The notes under the pieces: generated by a model
What the model was told of the DNA's origin: nothing
Database searches by the model: none
The model's input: only the letters and a program-made list of their open reading frames with translations
From: an uncultured Saprospiraceae bacterium
Lineage (GTDB): Bacteria > Bacteroidota > Bacteroidia > Chitinophagales > Saprospiraceae
Reading direction: 5' to 3'
Length of the DNA: 32,252 nt
Assembly (NCBI GenBank): GCA_905480605.1
Contig: CAJQRD010000106.1
Location: forward strand, 1 to 32,252
Shown: one piece after another, positions 16,892 to 24,956 of the stretch
How the letters are laid out: each line of letters begins with the position of its first letter
How positions within the stretch are numbered: the stretch's first letter is position 1
Position numbers and translations under genes: made by a program

Positions 16892-17092
16892 TTTATTTTT
16901 TTTTCTATACATAATATGACGTAAAATTATCAAATTCCCCACATAATCAAGCATAATAAGCCTACATCTTAATGTTAAAAAACACATTATAAATTATAGC
17001 AATAAGTATTATGCAGATAATCAGCTATTAATGCATTTTTTTTCTAAACAATTAACCAATTAATTCAAAAAAATATGTTAAAAAATAAAAAA

Positions 17093-17117
17093 AACCCTCG
17101 CCAAAAGGGCAAGGGTT
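17093..17117 (-). terminator. Intrinsic terminator between the AraC and OmpA genes
   Basis: AACCCT and AGGGTT arms plus an inner GCC/GGC stack, with one C/A mismatch, close a short AAAAG loop. On the minus strand it is followed by a long T run (eight T, then ATTTT). It would stop transcripts entering from the AraC gene, 278 nt upstream, before the OmpA promoter. Confidence 0.75.
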
Positions 17118-17394
17118 GAATCAGTTATGAAAAAACTACAAAATGATCTCTCGACCTTTTGATTGAAAAATAACAATTAAAATACTTATTACCAACGATT
17201 AATTCATTTTTATCAACTTTCAGGGGGTAATCAGTTATATTTTTATGAAATAAGTAAATATCGAATCTAAAATCATGAGATAACCCTCAATTCGACTATT
17301 CCTCTAATGACTACGAAAAAATATGATTGATAGAAAATGTACAAAGCTCAATCCTTTGAAAGTATCGTAAAGAAAAAATGTTACTATCCTTTAT
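17118..17394. other. Non-coding stretch 3' of the AraC gene
   Basis: These 277 bp lie between the AraC stop and the terminator at 17093-17117. No coding frame is apparent. The decamer AATCAGTTAT occurs twice (17119-17128 and 17229-17238). A long 3' UTR or a small RNA ending at the terminator is possible but unsupported by any recognised family. Confidence 0.5.
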
Positions 17395-18279
17395 TTATTT
17401 AAAATGTCCTTGTCCATCTCGAAAATTACGGGGTGATATATCATAGTAATTCCTGAAAAACCTTGAGAAGTAAGCAGGATCTTCATACCCAAGACCATAT
17501 GCTATCTCCTTTGATGAGTTAGACGTATATAATAACATCCGCTTGGCTTCAACCATCAGCCGTTCATTTAAGATTTGCTTTGGAGTCTTTTCGCTAAATG
17601 TCTTACATATAGCAGCAAGCTTTCGCTTATCAGCCAGTAATTCATTTACATAAAAATTGATATCATGATGAACTTTATAATTCTCTTCAAGAAGCAATAA
17701 AAAAGAATGAAACATTTTTGTTTCTCGGTCAGCTGTTTTTATTATAATCTCTTTTGATAAACTTCGGACCCGCCTTTCCAATTTAGACAATAGAGCCAAA
17801 AGCAAGTGCTGTATTATTTGTGTTTTGGCATAATCTCTATTGTTTTCTTGAAATTCATAAAACAAATTATCCAAGATGCTTTTGTAATACCTTATTTGAG
17901 GTTGAGGAATTTTTAACTCATTGGCACTAATTATACTATTCAACAAAGTGCTGTTGAAAGCATTGTTAGAGTTGAGTGCAGAAGGTGGAATGAAATTGTC
18001 TTCAAACCGCAGCAGGTATCCCTTCAAATTATTGCCTTCAATAAATTCATGAACTTGGCCCTTGCCTATTAGGTAAAAAGTATCGGTATTGAGTATATAT
18101 ACTTTATCATCTATTCTATGCTTCCCCTCCCCAGATTCAATAAATATAATTTCTTGAAAATTATGCTTGTGAGGCTTTTCATTTATTTCTTTTTGACTTA
18201 TAAATAGCTTTAAAGGCTTAATTACAAAATTAGACCCACCGATAATATCTTGTTGTGGTATGACTTTTTTCTTTTTCAA
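17395..18279 (-). CDS. AraC-family transcriptional regulator
   Basis: 294 residues. The N-terminal cupin-type sensor (KPHKHNFQEIIFIESGEGKH; then DTFYLIGKGQVHEF) typically binds a small ligand. The C-terminal double helix-turn-helix is AKRMLLYTSNSSKEIAYGLG with YEDPAYFSRFFRNYYDISPR as the second motif. The ligand is not evident. The gene is divergent from the small membrane protein at 18348, with only 68 bp between them, including the GTAATTAAATTAC palindrome (18311-18323) as a possible operator. It might control that neighbour or the aldehyde dehydrogenase operon beyond it. Confidence 0.88.
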   Translation of the reverse strand: MKKKKVIPQQDIIGGSNFVIKPLKLFISQKEINEKPHKHNFQEIIFIESGEGKHRIDDKVYILNTDTFYLIGKGQVHEFIEGNNLKGYLLRFEDNFIPPSALNSNNAFNSTLLNSIISANELKIPQPQIRYYKSILDNLFYEFQENNRDYAKTQIIQHLLLALLSKLERRVRSLSKEIIIKTADRETKMFHSFLLLLEENYKVHHDINFYVNELLADKRKLAAICKTFSEKTPKQILNERLMVEAKRMLLYTSNSSKEIAYGLGYEDPAYFSRFFRNYYDISPRNFRDGQGHFK

Positions 18280-18310
18280 AAATGAAATAAATTTCCTTTA
18301 CAAAATAAAA

Positions 18311-18323
18311 GTAATTAAATTAC
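18311..18323. promoter_or_regulatory. Palindrome GTAATTAAATTAC in the AraC divergent region
   Basis: Perfect 6-bp arms around one central base, midway between the divergent starts at 18279 and 18348. It is a candidate operator, but AT-only palindromes arise easily here. Confidence 0.35.
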
Positions 18324-18347
18324 AATTTTAGGAATAAAAAAATCAAA

Positions 18348-18566
18348 ATGGGAAATTGGACTAAAGAAGATATAATAGCCTTTGCGTTTTTATTTTTTGG
18401 ATGCCTCATAATCATCTCACTTCTTAAAACAATAATAAAATTGATATCCTATCAATGGAAAGAAGGAGAGTTTAGTGGATTGGCATTGATCAAAATGTTT
18501 GCAACAACAATTATTAGTTTTATCCTGATGTTGGTATTTATATTTTTTATAATGCCTCTACTTTGA
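18348..18566 (+). CDS. Small membrane protein, two transmembrane segments
   Basis: A 72-residue protein starting MGNWTKEDIIAFAFLFFGCL. Two hydrophobic segments (about 9-30 and 50-70) flank a short polar loop YQWKEGEFSG with Lys and Glu. No known family is recognised. It is divergent from the AraC gene and converges on the aldehyde dehydrogenase (9 bp between stops). A short gene with this clear membrane pattern and clean ATG is likely real, but it could be a spurious frame. Confidence 0.6.
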   Translation: MGNWTKEDIIAFAFLFFGCLIIISLLKTIIKLISYQWKEGEFSGLALIKMFATTIISFILMLVFIFFIMPLL

Positions 18567-18575
18567 TATGAACAA

Positions 18576-20033
18576 TTATTCTACCCCACCCCAACACATG
18601 TACTTGATTTCTAAATAATCATTCATACCATATTTTGATCCTTCCCGTCCAGTACCACTTTCTTTAATACCTCCAAATGGCGCAACAGCTGTAGAAATCA
18701 TTCCTGTATTAATACCTACCATTCCATATTCAAGAGCCTCAGCGACTCTCCATATCAGAGCGTAATCTCTGCCATAAAAATATGAAGCTAACCCATATGG
18801 TGTATCATTGGCAAGAGCAATCACCTCTTCCTCCGTTTTAAATCGAAATACAGGAGCCACAGGACCAAAAATCTCTTGACTAAATACCTTCATGTCTGGT
18901 TTGGCATTTTTTAAAACTGTAGGTTCATAGAAGAGACTTCCTGGTTCAGATCTTTTTCCTCCAGTTGTTATACTTGCGCCTTTGGATAGTGCATCAGCTA
19001 CAACATCTTCAACTGAGGCAATAGCTTTTTCTTCAATCATAGGACCGACAATAACACCTTTTTCCAAACCGCTTCCTAACTTCTGAGATTTGACAGCTTC
19101 AGAGTATTTCTCTATAAACGTATCATATATTTTATCTTGAACAAATATTCTATTTGAACAGATACATGTTTGACCGGCATTTCTATATTTAGAAGCTACT
19201 GCACCTTCAACTGCTGAATCGATATCGGCATCATCAAAAACAATGAAGGGCGCATTACCACCTAATTCAAGAGAGACTTTTTTGACAGTGTCAGCACATT
19301 GCTTAAGCAGTATCTTACCCACTCTTGTTGATCCTGTAAATGATATCTTTCTTACTTTTGAGCTTGCACACAATACTTCTCCAATTTCAGCGGCTCTATT
19401 ACTTGTTATAATATTTATAACACCTGGAGGAAATCCAGCTTGATCAGCCAATTCAGCCAATGCCAATGCAGACAGCGGTGTCAGTTCTGAAGGTTTAATC
19501 ACCACTGTACACCCAGCAGCCAATGCAGGAGCAACTTTTCTAGTAATCATTGCACTTGGAAAATTCCATGGCGTGATGGCTCCTACAACACCAACAGGTT
19601 GTTTGATTGTGACAATACGTTTATCAGCTTGGTGTCCGGGTATTGTATCTCCATAATTTCGTTTGGCTTCCTCAGCAAACCATTCCACATATGATGCGCC
19701 ATAAAGAATCTCTCCCTTCGCTTCTGCCAGAGGCTTTCCTTGTTCAATCGTTAGAAGTCTTGCCAAATCATCAGCATTATCAACTTGCAATTGATACCAG
19801 TTTTTAAGTATTTTTGATCGCTTTCCAGCCGTAAATTTTTTCCAAATCTTAAATGCTTCTGATGCAGCTTTAATTGCCAGTTCAACATCTTTTCCATTGC
19901 AGTTTACCACATCTGATACTTTCTTGCCGTTATATGGATTTACAACTTCAAAAGTATCATTACTTTCACTATCAATCCATTGTCCATTGACATATGATTG
20001 TGTTTGATACAATGCGAAATTTTTAAGATTCAT
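18576..20033 (-). CDS. gabD: NAD(P)-dependent succinate-semialdehyde-type aldehyde dehydrogenase
   Basis: Oxidises an aldehyde to the acid; the closest motif match is GabD-type succinate-semialdehyde dehydrogenase. The E256 base is in SLELGGNAPFIVFDDADID, and nucleophile C290 is in KYRNAGQTCICSNR. The cofactor-binding loops are PWNFPSAMITRK and FTGSTRVGK. The start ATG at 20033 lies inside the preceding small membrane protein gene, whose stop is 11 nt further on, so translation is coupled. Length 485 is normal. As last gene of the minus-strand series it could also act on another aldehyde, for example one made by the ThDP enzyme upstream. Confidence 0.85.
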   Translation of the reverse strand: MNLKNFALYQTQSYVNGQWIDSESNDTFEVVNPYNGKKVSDVVNCNGKDVELAIKAASEAFKIWKKFTAGKRSKILKNWYQLQVDNADDLARLLTIEQGKPLAEAKGEILYGASYVEWFAEEAKRNYGDTIPGHQADKRIVTIKQPVGVVGAITPWNFPSAMITRKVAPALAAGCTVVIKPSELTPLSALALAELADQAGFPPGVINIITSNRAAEIGEVLCASSKVRKISFTGSTRVGKILLKQCADTVKKVSLELGGNAPFIVFDDADIDSAVEGAVASKYRNAGQTCICSNRIFVQDKIYDTFIEKYSEAVKSQKLGSGLEKGVIVGPMIEEKAIASVEDVVADALSKGASITTGGKRSEPGSLFYEPTVLKNAKPDMKVFSQEIFGPVAPVFRFKTEEEVIALANDTPYGLASYFYGRDYALIWRVAEALEYGMVGINTGMISTAVAPFGGIKESGTGREGSKYGMNDYLEIKYMCWGGVE

Positions 20034-20241
20034 GTTTTATATTTTTATTCTTTTCTATTTTAGCTCTTACAACTTCAAATAACGTTAAGGCTGAACTTAG
20101 AATTGTTAAGGTGATAAAAAATATAACAAGTTGTTTCACAAAGAATTCAAAGTTATATTCGTCTGCTTGGACTATTTGTAAACCCATTGCAATAAAAACA
20201 AATATCAAACACCTTTTAACACTGGAAATAAATAAATTCAT
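20023..20241 (-). CDS. Small membrane protein overlapping the aldehyde dehydrogenase
   Basis: A 72-residue protein with two hydrophobic segments: about 8-25 (RCLIFVFIAMGLQIVQA) and 33-56 (FVKQLVIFFITLTILSSALT). A short acidic loop lies between them and a Lys-rich tail (KIEKNKNIKHES) follows. The first segment could be a cleaved signal peptide. No family is recognised. Its stop overlaps the aldehyde dehydrogenase start by 11 nt, and the P-loop gene ends 33 nt upstream of its start, so it is embedded in the operon. The overlap supports its being translated. Confidence 0.6.
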   Translation of the reverse strand: MNLFISSVKRCLIFVFIAMGLQIVQADEYNFEFFVKQLVIFFITLTILSSALTLFEVVRAKIEKNKNIKHES

Positions 20242-20274
20242 AACTTATCTCAATTTGTAAAATGATCTGGTCAC

Positions 20275-21126
20275 CTAAGTCAAATACCACTTCGAAACAA
20301 TAGTTTCAATTCTTTCATCAGAGTAATTTTCTTTCACCAGCTGAGCATATTTTTCAGCGGTTTCATTATCTGCTTTTAAACCAAAATTACTGTGTAATTC
20401 TGATTCTTCTTGATCTGGAACTTCAAATATTTCATCTATAATTAATGGTTCAAAATTACGATGTTTTAGTATTTCAGCAAAAACATATTCGTAGATTCCT
20501 GGACTGTAAGGTGGTTGTCCTTCCATATTTATATCCATTCCAAATTCATTGGCGATACCGCATGTCATTTTCCACAACATCAACATAACGGATGGTTTTG
20601 CACCAGACCATACTTTAGCATCTTCGCTGACTTGACGCTCGCGTTCTTCTTCTATTTTTCTTCTAACTTGTTTGGTAGGAATTGGCATCACGACAACTGT
20701 CTTTTCCGAAGATAAAAACGCTTCAATCGTTTCATTTTCAGAAGGATGAATCAACTCAACAAATCTATGTCCAACCAAAGGCGCTTCTATTAAAAGAATT
20801 CGATCATTGTCATTATTCTTCAAAATCCATTCTTCTAATGTATCTATTAACCACAATCCTGACATGATTTTTACACCATCATGAACAGTGCCGTTGCCCA
20901 TAGGAAAATGTTTTGCAATCTCATCAGATTCAAAACTTTTTCTAGCGACATCCCATTGAATTACATCGATTTCTTTTCCTTGTTCTCTTACAATCTTTTG
21001 AAATTCCTGAATGTATAAACTTTTACCAACACCTGGTAAACCCGAAAAAACTACCAGTTTATTGTTATTCGCTATTTCTTGTAATTCTTTATAAATCTCA
21101 GATGTTTGAGGAATAATATTTTGCAT
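20275..21126 (-). CDS. P-loop NTPase, kinase-like, of unknown function
   Basis: 283-residue soluble protein. The Walker A motif is GLPGVGKS (29-36), and a later hydrophobic strand RILLIEAPLVGHRF can serve as Walker B-like. Another basic/acidic helix, PTKQVRRKIEEERERQ, resembles the LID arginines of P-loop kinases. No DNA-binding or AAA+ second region is visible, so it looks like a kinase or small nucleotide-dependent switch rather than a motor. It follows the metallophosphoesterase by only 6 nt. The kinase-plus-phosphatase pairing suggests opposite actions on one substrate, but none is known. Confidence 0.65.
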   Translation of the reverse strand: MQNIIPQTSEIYKELQEIANNNKLVVFSGLPGVGKSLYIQEFQKIVREQGKEIDVIQWDVARKSFESDEIAKHFPMGNGTVHDGVKIMSGLWLIDTLEEWILKNNDNDRILLIEAPLVGHRFVELIHPSENETIEAFLSSEKTVVVMPIPTKQVRRKIEEERERQVSEDAKVWSGAKPSVMLMLWKMTCGIANEFGMDINMEGQPPYSPGIYEYVFAEILKHRNFEPLIIDEIFEVPDQEESELHSNFGLKADNETAEKYAQLVKENYSDERIETIVSKWYLT

Positions 21127-21132
21127 AAAAAA

Positions 21133-21741
21133 CTACTTATTTAGAGGTTTTAATTGAAAGGCATCCTTTGATCTAAAACCTAATTTTTCAATATTTTCGT
21201 TAAAATATTTAACAGTCAAATCGGTCTTTAATGTTACACTGTTTTCCAGTTCAATAATTTCAACATTATTGGTCACTGTATCATATAAAGCAAAAGTAGC
21301 TCGGCCTGTTTTTTGTGCTGACAATTCTCCAGGATTTACTATCCATGTTTCATCAACTTTTTCCTTTTTAACCAAATGGTTGTGGCCATAAAAAACAGCA
21401 TCGTATTTTCCACTCTGAGCCATTGGGTATGCCAAATCATCATAGTGCGTAATAAACACATCTCTTTCGTCAATTTCCATAAAATCATATGTGGAAACAC
21501 TATAGGTTAATTGGCTTTCTTCCCTATTCGCTGCAGTAACAATCTCAACTTTTTCACCGTCATTGTTACCCCAAATCATATGTACAGGATAATCCTGAAC
21601 AGTTAATATTTTTGCAACTCCTGTGTTCATCAAATCTCCCAAACAAATCATCAGATCTATATCATGCTTTTCAACCTCTTGAAGTGTCAATATCAAGTTG
21701 TGAAAATTTTCGTGTATATCTGATATTATGGCTACTTTCAT
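21133..21741 (-). CDS. Metallophosphoesterase (calcineurin-like, YfcE/MJ0936 type)
   Basis: Binuclear-metal phosphoesterase of 202 residues. Motifs in order: DIHENFHN (D8, H10) at the N-terminus, GDLMNTG (D36), WGNNDGE (N, D), a His at ITHYDDLA, and GHNH at about residues 118-121. This is the standard calcineurin-like set. Such small proteins act on cyclic nucleotides or model phosphodiesters; the true substrate is unknown. It is followed by the P-loop kinase-like gene after 6 nt and is separated from the ThDP gene by 164 bp. That gap contains a 13-bp inverted repeat and a GTTGACATT copy on the minus strand. The ATG at 21741 is clear. Confidence 0.85.
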   Translation of the reverse strand: MKVAIISDIHENFHNLILTLQEVEKHDIDLMICLGDLMNTGVAKILTVQDYPVHMIWGNNDGEKVEIVTAANREESQLTYSVSTYDFMEIDERDVFITHYDDLAYPMAQSGKYDAVFYGHNHLVKKEKVDETWIVNPGELSAQKTGRATFALYDTVTNNVEIIELENSVTLKTDLTVKYFNENIEKLGFRSKDAFQLKPLNK

Positions 21742-21791
21742 TTTTTATTTTTATCAATGTCTACAACTTTGTTCACTGTAACTTTAGCAAA

Positions 21792-21888
21792 GGTGAAAGA
21801 TTTAATGCTAACAATGTCAACAATATTTTGTTCGTCTTTGGTTCTGACTAAGATTAATTCTTTAATTCGTAATCCTAAATCTTTCACC
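21792..21888. repeat. 13-bp perfect inverted repeat around a 71-bp core
   Basis: GGTGAAAGATTTA (21792-21804) and TAAATCTTTCACC (21876-21888) are exact inverted copies. The core contains GTTGACATT in minus orientation, the motif found before paaB and paaZ. The element fills the gap before the metallophosphoesterase. It might be a miniature mobile element or a regulatory hairpin. Confidence 0.75.
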
Positions 21889-21905
21889 CTTAATCTCTAA
21901 GTAAA

Positions 21906-23531
21906 TTATCTCAATTTAGGCAGAGCTTTAAATCTGTTAGTGCTTGGCCAATCGTTACCTACGGGTATTTCTATGACAGTTGGCAATGTCTCTCCTTTAG
22001 CATCTCTAATTGCTTTGCGCAATCCGTCCATATCATTTACTCTGGTACTGTTGGCTCCAAAAGCATGTGCCATCTTTACAAAATCGGGATTATGTAAATC
22101 TGTCGCAATCACTCTATTGTCATACAAATTCTCTTGCATGGATCTTACATTTCCAAAAAGATTGTTGTTAAATAACAATACGATAACACCCAATTTGTGC
22201 TGAACTGCTGTAGCCAATTCTTGTACCCCAAACATAAAACCGCCATCACCAGCAACCGAAATTACTGTTGCATCAGGTCGCGCAGCTTTTGCACCTAAGG
22301 CTGTTTGAAATCCCCAACCTAATGTTCCCATATGTCCAGTACAAAGGTAGGTTCTTGGCAAGTCTGTATTCCAAGCAATTCTACTTGCAAAACCAACTTG
22401 TGTTAACTCATCAACAAAGATTCCATCCTCTGGTAATTCTTCTCTAATAAGATTCAGGTAAGTACTTTGCGGCTCTAGATACGCAGTTTGTTCTTGCCAG
22501 GCTTTTGCAAAGCTTTTCATTTCTTCCTCTCTTGAATCTCTTCTGTCTACTTCTGACAACATTCTTGAATTGATTGCTTCTAAAGCTTGCTTTGAATCGG
22601 CAGTAATTTTTACTGTTGACTTATGCATTCTATCATGTGCATCTGCATCTACATTTATACTTAAAAACTTAAGGTCATTGCCTTTTCCCCACTTCATTAA
22701 CGGCATCCTAGCATGCGACCCAATGGCTATACACAAATCACAATCTTTCCATAACATATGTGCCGCTGGTACTGGATAACTTAAGTAGTGTGAACTAGGT
22801 ACAATTCCCTTTCCTGTTCTATAAGCAAAAACAGGTGCTTGTATGTGTTCTACAAAAGCGAGTACCTCTTTTGATGCATGCATTGCTCCACCAGCTACAA
22901 AAACCAATGGATTTTTGGCTGATTTAATAAGTTCAATTGCGTTATCAAGGTTTTCCTCACTTATAAGAGGCATTCTGCTTTCGATTTTAAAACCATCGAA
23001 ATCTACATCTCCTGATGAAGATAATACATCCATTGAGACTTCAACACCTACCGGTCTTGGTCTTCCTGATTCTAATTGAGAGAATGCTTCAGCAATAACT
23101 CCTGGTGCATTGGATGGGGAGTCAATTTTTTGAGCCCATTTAGTTAATGATTTCAAGATGCCCATTTGATCTGGAATTTCATGCAAAACACCATATCCTT
23201 TTCCTTGAACTTTCTGAGGAATCTGTCCAACCAAACACATAGTCTTAGCGTTTAGTCCCCAAATTGTAGACAATGCTCCACAACTATTTAAAAACCCAGG
23301 ACCCGGAACAATATTGTAAACGGATCTTTCACCTGTTGCCAGATAATGTCCCAATGCCATGTAACCTGCACCTTGTTCATGTCTGGTATGAATGACTTTA
23401 ATCTCATCTTGATAATCATACAATGCATTGTAAAGCCAATCATTTTGTACACCTGGTAAACCGTACAATTGTTTTACTCCCGAGTTTATTAATGATCTTA
23501 CTACTGCTTGTCCTCCTGTTAGGTTTTTCAA
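21906..23531 (-). CDS. Thiamine diphosphate-dependent enzyme (acetolactate synthase/decarboxylase family)
   Basis: 541-residue ThDP enzyme with the three-domain order of the family. The catalytic E52 is in RHEQGAGYMALG. The ThDP-Mg motif is GDG (428-430) with NN at 455-456 (VLLFNNNLFG). There is no ATG near the conserved N-terminus; TTG at 23531 yields MKNLTGGQAVVRSLINSGVK, the usual beginning. Substrate specificity cannot be read, but neighbours encode a PLP aminotransferase and an aldehyde dehydrogenase, which fits a 2-oxoacid decarboxylase giving an aldehyde. Acetolactate synthase-like carboligase activity is the alternative. The upstream aminotransferase gene ends 39 nt away. Confidence 0.85.
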   Translation of the reverse strand: MKNLTGGQAVVRSLINSGVKQLYGLPGVQNDWLYNALYDYQDEIKVIHTRHEQGAGYMALGHYLATGERSVYNIVPGPGFLNSCGALSTIWGLNAKTMCLVGQIPQKVQGKGYGVLHEIPDQMGILKSLTKWAQKIDSPSNAPGVIAEAFSQLESGRPRPVGVEVSMDVLSSSGDVDFDGFKIESRMPLISEENLDNAIELIKSAKNPLVFVAGGAMHASKEVLAFVEHIQAPVFAYRTGKGIVPSSHYLSYPVPAAHMLWKDCDLCIAIGSHARMPLMKWGKGNDLKFLSINVDADAHDRMHKSTVKITADSKQALEAINSRMLSEVDRRDSREEEMKSFAKAWQEQTAYLEPQSTYLNLIREELPEDGIFVDELTQVGFASRIAWNTDLPRTYLCTGHMGTLGWGFQTALGAKAARPDATVISVAGDGGFMFGVQELATAVQHKLGVIVLLFNNNLFGNVRSMQENLYDNRVIATDLHNPDFVKMAHAFGANSTRVNDMDGLRKAIRDAKGETLPTVIEIPVGNDWPSTNRFKALPKLR

Positions 23532-23570
23532 TGTATTTCTTTTTTATATTTCAATGACTTATTGTCTCAA

Positions 23571-24683
23571 TTATTTATTTATTACTTTTTTTATTGCCTC
23601 TAGATATGCGACATTTGCTTCTCTATCGCCTATTGTCACACGTATACATCCTGGGGCTCCAAAGTTAGCAACGGGTCTTACCATAACACCTTCCATCAAC
23701 ATTGCAGCCTCAAATTCCTTGTCGTTCATTTTGGGTTTGATCGTTATAAAATTGGCTTGAGTTTTCCAATATTTGATTCCTAGTTTATCCAACTCTTCAT
23801 AAATAAATAACTTTTCTTTTGCAATAAGTGAAACAGTTTTATTGATAAACGCATCATCATCTAAAGCAGCAATTGCAGCTTCAAGAGCCAAAGTATTTAT
23901 CATAAATGGTGTGCATGCTTGAGCAACGTATCTGGCTATCTTTTCAGTTGAATAACCATAACCAATCCTTAAGCCTGCGAGTCCATAAGCTTTAGAAAAG
24001 CTATTTACACCAATTATATTTTTGCCTTGTTTGACATACTCATATGCTCTAACATAATCTGGAGCATCCACATATTGGTAATATACTTCATCATAAACCA
24101 AGACAACATGTTCTGGTAGATTGTTTACCAATTTATCCAACTGTGCTTTTGGAATATGCGTTCCAGTAGGATTGTTAGGACTTGTTACAAACATCAATCT
24201 TGTGTTATCATTAATACTTTCCAACATGCTATTTATATCAAGATCAAAATTGTCACCTATAAGTGGAACATCAATAACCCTTGCTCCTAATTTCTGTGCA
24301 AACATAGCATATGGCTTAAAAGCTGGATTGCTAATGATAATTTCATTACCTGGCTCTAAGAAAGCTCTTTCAATTAAATTTAAAAGAGAAACACCGCTAT
24401 TGTCAGTAAAAAAATGAGCTGCACTTAATTCATCTTTGTAAAAAGATGATAATTTATCTCTCAATCTCACATCGGTCCTATCGCAATATTCTGAGAGGTT
24501 ATTTACATTATCTGAAATTGCTTGCAATGCCTTTGGGGAACTGCCTAAAATATTTTCGTTAGAAGATAGTTTATACAGCTTTTGACCATTTAAGAGCTTT
24601 GCTACTTCTGCTTTTCCCTTTCCACCTTTATAAGCTGACTTGGTCTTAGGCAATAAAGATTCTTTAAAAATATTAATAGCCAC
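23571..24683 (-). CDS. PLP-dependent aminotransferase, class I/II (HisC-like)
   Basis: 370-residue fold type I aminotransferase. The Schiff-base K231 is in NSFSKAYGLAGLRIGYGYS, with R239 for phosphate or carboxylate binding. TSPNNPTG (168-175) and VLVYDEVYYQY (D198) are also present. It resembles HisC/aromatic aminotransferases but stands alone without his genes, so the amino acid is unknown; broad or aromatic specificity is possible. The start is GTG at 24683 (MAINIFKESLLPKTKSAYKG); no ATG fits. It is first in the series of minus-strand genes down to 18576 and is divergent from the MbnP-like gene. Confidence 0.85.
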   Translation of the reverse strand: MAINIFKESLLPKTKSAYKGGKGKAEVAKLLNGQKLYKLSSNENILGSSPKALQAISDNVNNLSEYCDRTDVRLRDKLSSFYKDELSAAHFFTDNSGVSLLNLIERAFLEPGNEIIISNPAFKPYAMFAQKLGARVIDVPLIGDNFDLDINSMLESINDNTRLMFVTSPNNPTGTHIPKAQLDKLVNNLPEHVVLVYDEVYYQYVDAPDYVRAYEYVKQGKNIIGVNSFSKAYGLAGLRIGYGYSTEKIARYVAQACTPFMINTLALEAAIAALDDDAFINKTVSLIAKEKLFIYEELDKLGIKYWKTQANFITIKPKMNDKEFEAAMLMEGVMVRPVANFGAPGCIRVTIGDREANVAYLEAIKKVINK

Positions 24684-24821
24684 TTGATTTCTTTTTGTTG
24701 ATTCTCACAAATTAATAATAAATGCGCAAATCTAGGCATGCGTAAAAGTGATAAAATAGTTGGACAAAAAGTATATTGCCAATTTCTGTGTTTTTCTAAG
24801 CAAATTGGAGTATAAAATGAT

Positions 24822-24870
24822 ATGATTGTAATCATTGTTTACTCTGATAATCATGTTTTAGTCGTAAACA
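24822..24870. promoter_or_regulatory. Palindrome ATGATTGTAATCAT plus TGTTTAC/GTAAACA inverted pair
   Basis: A 14-bp palindrome (24822-24835) is followed at once by TGTTTAC (24836-24842), whose inverted copy GTAAACA lies at 24864-24870. Both sit in the divergent region between the aminotransferase and MbnP-like genes, about where promoters should be. They are candidate operators for one or both genes. Confidence 0.4.
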
Positions 24871-24956
24871 GTACATCATTTGTCTTTTCTATGCTTTTCA
24901 GAAATCAAATTCTTATTGTATGCGTTATAAATACAGTTATTCAAAAACACAGAACA

